64,000 nucleotides of DNA from Arsenophonus sp031446105 (GTDB taxonomy: Bacteria > Pseudomonadota > Gammaproteobacteria > Enterobacterales > Enterobacteriaceae). Below the pieces are notes generated by a model. It did no database searches. It saw only the letters and a list, made by a program, of their open reading frames with translations, and had not been told where the DNA came from. The stretch lies in the NCBI GenBank assembly GCA_031446105.1, contig CP132907.1, positions 1 to 64,000 of the forward strand, given 5' to 3'. The position numbers were made by a program, and so were the translations under genes. This document shows positions 58,498-64,000 of this stretch, one piece after another (within the stretch, counting starts at the first letter, position 1; each line of letters begins with the position of its first letter).

Positions 58498-59376
58498 CTA
58501 TTGTTCTAAAAGTTTTGTTGTAGGTGCTTTATTAGGAATTTTTACTTGCAGTTGTATAATTTTTCTGTTATCAGCCATGGTTATTTTAAAAATGTAATCA
58601 TCGATTACTATAATTTCTCCCTGAGACGGTAAATGTCCAAAAGCTTGCATGACTAAACCGCCAATTGTATCAACTTCTTCGTTATTAAATTTCGTTTTGA
58701 ATATTTTATTAAAATCATCAATTTGTGTTAAAGCACGAACAAAATATGCATGTTTACTTAATTGACGAATATTCATACTTTCTTCATTATCATATTCGTC
58801 TTCAATTTCTCCAACAATTAATTCAAGAATATCTTCAATAGTAACTAAACCTGATATTCCTCCAAATTCATCTATTACAATTGCCATATGATAACGTTTA
58901 GAGCGAAACTCTTTTAATAAAAGATCAACACGTTTACTTTCGGGTACAATAACAGCAGTGCGTAGCACTTTATTGATGTTAAAGGGTTCTGCATTTGTTC
59001 GCATAAATGGTAATAAATCTTTTGCTATTAATAAACCTTCGATATGGTCTTTATCTTCGTTAATAACTGGAAAACGGGAATGTGCTGATTCAATAATTAC
59101 ATCAAGACATGCTTCTAAAGATTGATTATGTTTTAATTTTATAATTTGAGCACGTGGAATCATGATATCTCTAACACGTTTGTTAGAAATATTCATGACA
59201 CCTTCTAGCATTTCTCTTGTTTCAGGATCAATTACATCTTTTTGTTCTGAATCACGTATTAATTCAACTAAATCATTTCGATTTTTTGGTTCACCTTGAA
59301 ATAATTGATTGAGTATATTAAAAAAATTTTTTTTAAAAGAAATATGATTATTATTTGTAGAATGTTCGTCTGTCAT
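58498..59376 (-). CDS. ybeX: CorC/YbeX family CBS-domain protein
   Basis: Soluble protein of 292 residues with two CBS domains (about 68-190; RDIMIPRAQIIKL and YHMAIVIDEFGGISGLVTIEDILELIVGEIEDE) and a C-terminal CorC/HlyC domain (VDTIGGLVMQAFGHLP). In enteric bacteria it is linked to cobalt/magnesium efflux with CorA and to ribosome function with YbeY; the exact role is uncertain. Operon order ybeY-ybeX-lnt is as in E. coli. Confidence 0.97.
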   Translation of the reverse strand: MTDEHSTNNNHISFKKNFFNILNQLFQGEPKNRNDLVELIRDSEQKDVIDPETREMLEGVMNISNKRVRDIMIPRAQIIKLKHNQSLEACLDVIIESAHSRFPVINEDKDHIEGLLIAKDLLPFMRTNAEPFNINKVLRTAVIVPESKRVDLLLKEFRSKRYHMAIVIDEFGGISGLVTIEDILELIVGEIEDEYDNEESMNIRQLSKHAYFVRALTQIDDFNKIFKTKFNNEEVDTIGGLVMQAFGHLPSQGEIIVIDDYIFKITMADNRKIIQLQVKIPNKAPTTKLLEQ

Positions 59377-59436
59377 AGTTTTGTATTAAAATTTTTATGA
59401 TAGTTTATCCTATCATAATTATTATAAAATTTATGG

Positions 59437-59985
59437 TTATGTATTTTTAAATTTATAAGGATTAGAATAACCTAACATGTTCATAATGTTAATTTCTATA
59501 TTTTCCATTTTTTTTGCTTCAATTTTGTTTATATGATTATATTTTAATAAATGAAGACAACCGTGTATTACTATATGCAACCAATGAGCATTTATTGTTT
59601 TTTTTTGTTCAATAATTTCTTTTTCAATGATTTGTCGACAAATGATTAGATCACCTAATAATGGTAAAGAGATATTTCTTGGTGATTCGAATGGAAAGGA
59701 TAAAATATTTGTTGCTTTATTTTGTCCTCTGTATTTAAAGTTCAAATTTTGACTTTCTGGAATATCTACAATACGAATTGTAATTTCACTTTTATATTGA
59801 AAAGTTGGTAAGAACGATTCTAACCAATTTTGAAATAATTTTTTACTAGGTAGTCCCGTATGGTTATTACAAGCAATCTGAAGATCCAGTATAACTGATG
59901 AAAAGAAATGTTTCTTTTTGTTGTATTTTTTATTATTTTTTTTTGTATTTATAAAATAATCTTTTTTTTTATTTTTTTGTGACAT
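59437..59985 (-). CDS. ybeY: Endoribonuclease YbeY with Lys-rich N-terminal insertion
   Basis: Zinc endoribonuclease needed for 16S rRNA 3' maturation and ribosome quality control. It has 182 residues against 155 in E. coli. The excess is a Lys/Asn-rich segment of about 27 residues after MSQ, before VILDLQIACNN. The core fits: RGQNKATNILSFPFE, LLGDLIICRQI, and the metal site HxxxHxxxxxH as HGCLHLLKYNH (family HGSLHLLGYDH). The extension lacks an internal ATG that would remove it. It is first in ybeY-ybeX-lnt; ybeZ and miaB upstream are lost. Confidence 0.95.
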   Translation of the reverse strand: MSQKNKKKDYFINTKKNNKKYNKKKHFFSSVILDLQIACNNHTGLPSKKLFQNWLESFLPTFQYKSEITIRIVDIPESQNLNFKYRGQNKATNILSFPFESPRNISLPLLGDLIICRQIIEKEIIEQKKTINAHWLHIVIHGCLHLLKYNHINKIEAKKMENIEINIMNMLGYSNPYKFKNT

Positions 59986-60762
59986 GTTTTTTAAGAAGAT
60001 TAAATTATTATAAATAATATTAAAATTTAATAAAGTATTATTAAATTTAACAAAATTAAAATAAAAATTGTGGTACTCTTTAAAAATTTTAATATTTAAT
60101 AATATTTAATAAAGATATTCAATTTTTATAAAATATATTTGTTAATTTATAAAACAAATATCGTGATTATTAAGATAATCATTATTTTTTATATTATTAA
60201 TTCTATAATTATTTTTTTGTTTTTTTTATTTAAGAATAATTTTAGTATTTTATAAAAAATTTGTTAGTAAAATAAAATTTTGTTTTTGTTTTTTTAAAAA
60301 AATAATTTTTAAATAAAAATAGCACAAAAAATTAAAATAAAAAAGTAAAATTTTTTAAAATTTGTATTTTATATATTTAAATAGTAAAATAAAATTATTT
60401 TTATAACAGATTTTTTAAGATTAATGTTAAACATTAAGTCAATTAAAATTAAAAGTATTATTGAAATATAAAATTTTATGTGGATTTAATTTTATGTATA
60501 ATTGATTATTATTTTTTTCAAAAAAATAATAAACTAATTTTTTATTTTTATTGATACAATTTTTAATTATTTAAGTTTAACAATTATTAGATTTATTTTG
60601 ATGTGATTGTATAAACTATTTTATTATATTTTTTTAAATTTAAAGTTTTTATTTTTAATAAATAACATTTTTTTTAAAATTATATTTAATGTATTATTAC
60701 TATCACAAATATAAAAAATATTTTTTGAAGTTTTATTTTGCAGTATTAATTTTCAGAATAAT
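59986..60762. other. Gene desert at the site of lost ybeZ and miaB
   Basis: 777 bases between divergent ybeY and ubiF with no supportable gene. E. coli has miaB and ybeZ here (about 2.5 kb), so most of the DNA has been deleted. I saw no readable remnant. The promoters of the ybeY operon and of ubiF must lie here. Confidence 0.55.
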
Positions 60763-61941
60763 ATGTTAAATAAAAAATATGATATTGTAGTAGTTGGTGC
60801 GGGTATGACAGGTGCAGCCATTTCTATTGGATTAGCAAAAGAAGGTTGGAATATTCTTTTGGTTGATCAAATTGTGTTGCCTACATTTTCAAATATTCAA
60901 AATAAGCCTTCTTTACGTATTTCGGCGATAAATTATAAGTCATGGAAGTTATTAAAAGAACTTGATATATTTAAAAGTTTCTTAAATTTTCGTGCTGTTC
61001 CATATAGAAAATTAGAGATTTGGGAAAATAAAGACTCAAATGTAATATTTGAAGCAAAAAGTATTGGTTTATCTGAACTTGGTTATATGATTGAAAATGA
61101 TGTTTTACAAGTTGCTTTATTAAATAAATGTTTACAATATTCTAATCTTACTTTATTAGCGCCAGTAAGAGTAATAGGAATGACGTACTATAATAAAAAA
61201 TGGAAAATTATTTTAAATAATAATTACCAAGTATCAACAAATTTAATTATTGGTGCTGATGGTACAAATTCGCAAGTGCGTTATTTTGCTGGTATTAAAA
61301 GTAATATGTGGAAATATAGTCAATCTTGTATGCTCATTACAGTAAGGATAGAAGAATCGCAGCAAGATATTGCTTGGCAAAAATTTTTTCCTTCTGGTCC
61401 TAGGGCTTTTTTGCCATTATTTGATCACTGGGCTTCTTTGGTTTGGTATGATAGTCATGAACGTATAAAACAATTACAAAATATGTCGTTTAAAGAACTT
61501 AAGAAAGAAATTATTTTATCTTTTCCTCCTCGTTTTAAATATTTGGAAATTATCAAAAAAGGTTTTTTTTCTTTAACTCGTCATCATGCCAATTCTTATA
61601 TTCGAGATGGAGTAGCATTAATTGGTGATGCTGCACATACAATTAATCCACTTGCAGGTCAAGGAGTAAATTTGGGTTATCGTGATGTTGCTTGTTTATT
61701 AAAAGTATTAATTAATGCAAAAAAATATTTACTTCCGTATTATGAACGGACAACTTTATTAAATTATCAAAGAGATAGAATTTTAGATAATATGTTTATG
61801 CAGTTGAGTATGGATTTTATTTATGGTATTTTTCGTTCACGATTGCCTTGTACAAAATTTTTTAGAAATTTATTTTTGATGTCTATACAACAGACAAATT
61901 TTCTTAAAAAAGAAATTATTAAATATGCTTTAGGACTTTAA
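60763..61941 (+). CDS. ubiF: Ubiquinone biosynthesis FAD monooxygenase UbiF
   Basis: Flavoprotein hydroxylase for the last ring hydroxylation in ubiquinone synthesis, an oxygen-dependent step. It has 392 residues (391 in E. coli) and is collinear to the terminus (KYALGL). The FAD-binding VVGAGMTGAAISIGLAKEG is at the N-terminus. IGADGTNSQVR, GPRAFLPLFDHWASLVWYDS and GDAAHTINPLAGQGVNLGYRD are conserved. The last two separate it from UbiH/UbiI less well than synteny does: it lies between ybeY-miaB and the tRNA cluster as in E. coli. Confidence 0.95.
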   Translation: MLNKKYDIVVVGAGMTGAAISIGLAKEGWNILLVDQIVLPTFSNIQNKPSLRISAINYKSWKLLKELDIFKSFLNFRAVPYRKLEIWENKDSNVIFEAKSIGLSELGYMIENDVLQVALLNKCLQYSNLTLLAPVRVIGMTYYNKKWKIILNNNYQVSTNLIIGADGTNSQVRYFAGIKSNMWKYSQSCMLITVRIEESQQDIAWQKFFPSGPRAFLPLFDHWASLVWYDSHERIKQLQNMSFKELKKEIILSFPPRFKYLEIIKKGFFSLTRHHANSYIRDGVALIGDAAHTINPLAGQGVNLGYRDVACLLKVLINAKKYLLPYYERTTLLNYQRDRILDNMFMQLSMDFIYGIFRSRLPCTKFFRNLFLMSIQQTNFLKKEIIKYALGL

Positions 61942-62311
61942 AGTATCATTATTAATTTTTTTTATTTTTACTATATTTTTTATTTAAAAAATTTATACAA
62001 TTTAATTTAATTATTTTATTTTTAGTATTTTAATTTATAAAAAATATTTTTATATATTAATTTTTTGGAAAAATATTTTTTATAATTAATTTCATTATAT
62101 AACACATAAAATTTGAAGTATTAGGCATAAAAAATAATAAATTATTTTATCAATATATAAAATATGAAAGTATTTATTTTTTAATAAATATTATATAAAT
62201 AATAACTATTTTTTTATAATTTTATATTTTTTGTATACATACTAGTATTGTTTTAGATAAAAACATATATTTTATCATTTTTATTATAAATTTAAAAAAT
62301 ACTAAAAATTA

Positions 62312-62386
62312 TGGCTGGGGTACCAGGATTCGAACCTGGGAATGCCAGGATCAAAACCTGGTGCCTTACCGCTTGGCTATACCCCA
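62312..62386 (-). tRNA. tRNA-Gln (anticodon UUG)
   Basis: On the minus strand TGGGGTATAGCCAAGCGGTAA... folds as a cloverleaf. The 7-bp acceptor stem is TGGGGTA/TACCCCA, the anticodon loop is TTTTGAT, and the T arm contains GGTTCGAATCC. The 3' CCA is encoded (62312-62314), with G as discriminator. 75 bases including CCA. It is the last of a Met-Leu-Gln cluster matching the start of the E. coli metT operon. Confidence 0.97.
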
Positions 62387-62414
62387 AAAAATATTAATTA
62401 TTATACGGTATGTG

Positions 62415-62498
62415 TACGGGAGGCGAGATTTGAACTCGCATACCTTTGCAGTGCCAGAATCTAAATCTGGTGCGTCTACCGGATTTCGCCACTCCCGT
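62415..62498 (-). tRNA. tRNA-Leu (anticodon UAG)
   Basis: Class II tRNA with a long variable arm. The acceptor stem is ACGGGAG/CTCCCGT with discriminator A, the anticodon loop is TTTAGAT, and the T arm contains GAGTTCAAATCTC. 84 bases without CCA: the bases after the discriminator are CAC, so CCA must be added by tRNA nucleotidyltransferase. It corresponds to E. coli leuW by sequence and position. Confidence 0.96.
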
Positions 62499-62509
62499 AA
62501 AATTTTTAG

Positions 62510-62584
62510 TGGCTACGACGGGAATTGAACCTGTAACCCCAGCGTTATGAGTGCTGTGCTCTAACCAGTTTGAGCTACGTAGCC
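62510..62584 (-). tRNA. tRNA-Met (elongator, anticodon CAU)
   Basis: Acceptor stem GGCTACG/CGTAGCC with discriminator A; anticodon loop CTCATAA; T arm GGTTCAATTCC. 75 bases without CCA (next bases are CTA). The pair closing the anticodon loop is A-C rather than A-U as in E. coli metT. The D loop has one extra base. Acceptor stem and synteny (first of metT-leuW-glnU order) argue for elongator Met rather than an AUA-reading tRNA-Ile. Confidence 0.95.
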
Positions 62585-63388
62585 TTATAATTTTATATAA
62601 CTTGCTATTTTAGCAAAAATTATGCGCATATTGAATAAAATCGTCAACTATTTTTTAAAATTTTTATATAAATATATTTTATTATTCAAGATAGATCATT
62701 TATATAAAATATTTTTTGAAAATTTATTGATACATTTTGTATATGTAATTAATTTTTATGAAAAAATATTAATTAATAATTAATTTATCTTATTTTTTTT
62801 AAGTTTATTTAATTTTAATTATTAAATATATTACAAGCATTAAAAATATAATTAATTATGTTTAATTGTATAAAAAATGCATAAAAATTATTTAATAAGT
62901 TATTTTTTTAGAAATTTTACAAAATTTTTATTTATTTTTCAGTAAAAACATCTTAAATATATTATATTTTATGTGTTTTTTTGATTTATTAAAAAATACA
63001 ATCGATATTGTTAATCATATAAATTATTCTGGATTAAGAATTTATAATAAAAAATAGTAGATTTTATATTATTTATTTATTGTTTAAAGTAGTTTTAAAT
63101 TTTTAATAAGCCATTTTTTTTAAAAAAATTATTTTATAATAGCATTTATTTTAAAAAATAAAATTTATTTTCTATAAAAATAAAAAATATGTGATATAGA
63201 TTTGTAATTTTTATTAATATTGATTTTTAAAATAAAAATAGAATTTTTATAAAATAAAAATATTTTAATTTTATAGAAAATAGTTTTTTTGGATATAATG
63301 GTATTGTTATTGCTAATTATTATAAATATTTTATTAAAATAATTATTTTTGATTTTTCTTATTCTTTTATTAGGAAGGAGTAATAATA
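62585..63388. other. Intergenic region between the tRNA cluster and glnS
   Basis: About 800 bases of AT-rich DNA. In E. coli further tRNA genes, asnB and the nag genes lie between metT and glnS; none is recognisable here. It should contain the promoter of the minus-strand tRNA operon and that of glnS. An AAGGAG ribosome binding site at 63375-63380 belongs to glnS. Confidence 0.55.
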
Positions 63389-64000
63389 GTGAAAATATCA
63401 AAAAGTATTCAAAAAAATTTTGTTCGACAAATAATTGATCAAGATTTATCTATAAATAAATATAATTATATACATACTCGTTTTTCACCTGAACCAAATG
63501 GGTATTTGCATATTGGTCATGCTAAAGCAATTTGTTTAAATTTTGGTATTGCAGAAGATTATCATGGTAAATGTAATTTACGCTTTGATGATACAAATCC
63601 AGTTCAAGCAAATATTAAATATATTAATTCTATTCAAAAAGATTTGCAATGGTTAGGTTTTAATTGGAATGATGAAATTAAATATGCTTCAGATTATTTT
63701 GATAAACTTTATCAGTATGCAATAGAACTTATTCAGAAAGGTTTAGCTTATGTAGATGAATTAAATCCGAATGACATTCGTGAATATCGTGGTACATTAA
63801 AACATGTTGGTAAAAATAGCCCTTATCGGGATAGGAAAATTAACGATAATTTAAAATTATTTGAGAAAATGAGAAATGGTAAATTTAAAGAAGGACAGGC
63901 TTGTTTACGTGCAAAAATTGATATGTCATCTCCATTTATTGTTATGCGCGACCCTGTTTTATATAGAATAAAATATGTAAAACATTATCAATTAGGTAAT
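63389..64000 (+). CDS. glnS: Glutamine--tRNA ligase, 5' part (continues beyond the window)
   Basis: Class Ib synthetase, truncated by the window end after 204 codons of about 554. It starts with GTG at 63389, eight bases after AAGGAG. The N-terminus MKISKSIQKNFVRQIIDQDL aligns with E. coli GlnS. The HIGH motif is PEPNGYLHIGHAKAIC, followed by NLRFDDTNP, YVDELNPNDIREYRG and LRAKIDMSSPFIVMRDPVLY. The frame is open to the last base. It charges the tRNA-Gln encoded 1 kb upstream. Confidence 0.98.
   Translation, partial: MKISKSIQKNFVRQIIDQDLSINKYNYIHTRFSPEPNGYLHIGHAKAICLNFGIAEDYHGKCNLRFDDTNPVQANIKYINSIQKDLQWLGFNWNDEIKYASDYFDKLYQYAIELIQKGLAYVDELNPNDIREYRGTLKHVGKNSPYRDRKINDNLKLFEKMRNGKFKEGQACLRAKIDMSSPFIVMRDPVLYRIKYVKHYQLGN

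Noticed and set aside
63165..63401. 78-codon minus-strand frame overlapping the glnS start
   Set aside because: Lies antisense to the glnS leader and start, Ile/Lys/Asn-rich, no ribosome binding site.
1..64000. Search for CRISPR arrays, insertion sequences, phage, toxin-antitoxin or defence systems
   Set aside because: No spaced direct repeats, transposase-like frames, terminal inverted repeats or integrase genes seen; every intact gene is a conserved enterobacterial core gene.

Overview
The window is a very AT-rich (mostly A/T even inside genes) stretch of a reduced gammaproteobacterial chromosome. All 42 protein-coding genes I can support have clear Enterobacterales (E. coli-like) orthologues, gene order follows E. 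coli in blocks, and only about two thirds of the window is coding. There are no mobile elements, phage genes, CRISPR arrays or restriction systems. This is the profile of an obligate insect endosymbiont of the Wigglesworthia/Blochmannia/Aschnera kind; the sequence alone does not let me name the genus. Ambiguous bases at 73-155 suggest a poorly resolved piece of assembly.

Layout. 0.8-6.7 kb: pyruvate dehydrogenase complex aceE-aceF-lpdA. 6.9-9.5 kb: tsaB (t6A tRNA modification) facing the minCDE division-site operon. 9.5-12.4 kb: gene desert with a probable pncB fossil. 12.4-16.9 kb: asnS-ompF-aspC, in E. coli order, with a strong terminator after ompF. 17.2-21.3 kb: spermidine/putrescine importer potABCD on the minus strand. 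22.7-23.6 kb: dapA isolated between deserts. 24.8-26.9 kb: an eroded uvrD in front of corA. 28.0-44.7 kb: a thinned version of the E. coli psd-orn-(mutL)-miaA-hfq-(hflX)-hflKC-purA-rnr-rlmB-rpsF-(priB)-rpsR-rplI region, the genes in brackets surviving only as fossils. 44.8-60.0 kb: minus-strand lipA-lipB, mrdB-mrdA, nadD-holA-lptE-leuS, gltL, lnt-corC-ybeY, again in E. coli order with gaps where ybeD/dacA/rlpA, rsfS/rlmH, gltIJK and ybeZ/miaB are missing. 60.8-64.0 kb: ubiF, then minus-strand tRNA-Met/Leu/Gln, then the start of glnS running off the window.

How the genes fit together. The retained set covers pyruvate oxidation with lipoate synthesis and attachment (aceEF, lpdA, lipA, lipB), aerobic ubiquinone synthesis (ubiF), a kept cell wall and outer membrane (dapA, mrdAB, lnt, lptE, ompF, psd), division placement (minCDE), polyamine and Mg2+ import, and translation with RNA maintenance (asnS, leuS, glnS, ribosomal proteins, miaA, tsaB, rlmB, ybeY, hfq, rnr, orn).

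Main result of the hunt: I found no new system. The long 'empty' stretches are in part a fossil record. Reading the three frames of the deserts against the genes expected from E. coli synteny recovers collinear fragments of uvrD and mutL (convincing), and of hflX, rlmH, priB and pncB (weaker). MutL and UvrD belong to the same mismatch-repair pathway. Other points are a porin with a tandem-repeat insertion in a predicted surface loop and an altered pore constriction, an E2 subunit whose second lipoyl domain has lost its lipoylation lysine, and a gltL ATPase without its permease partners.
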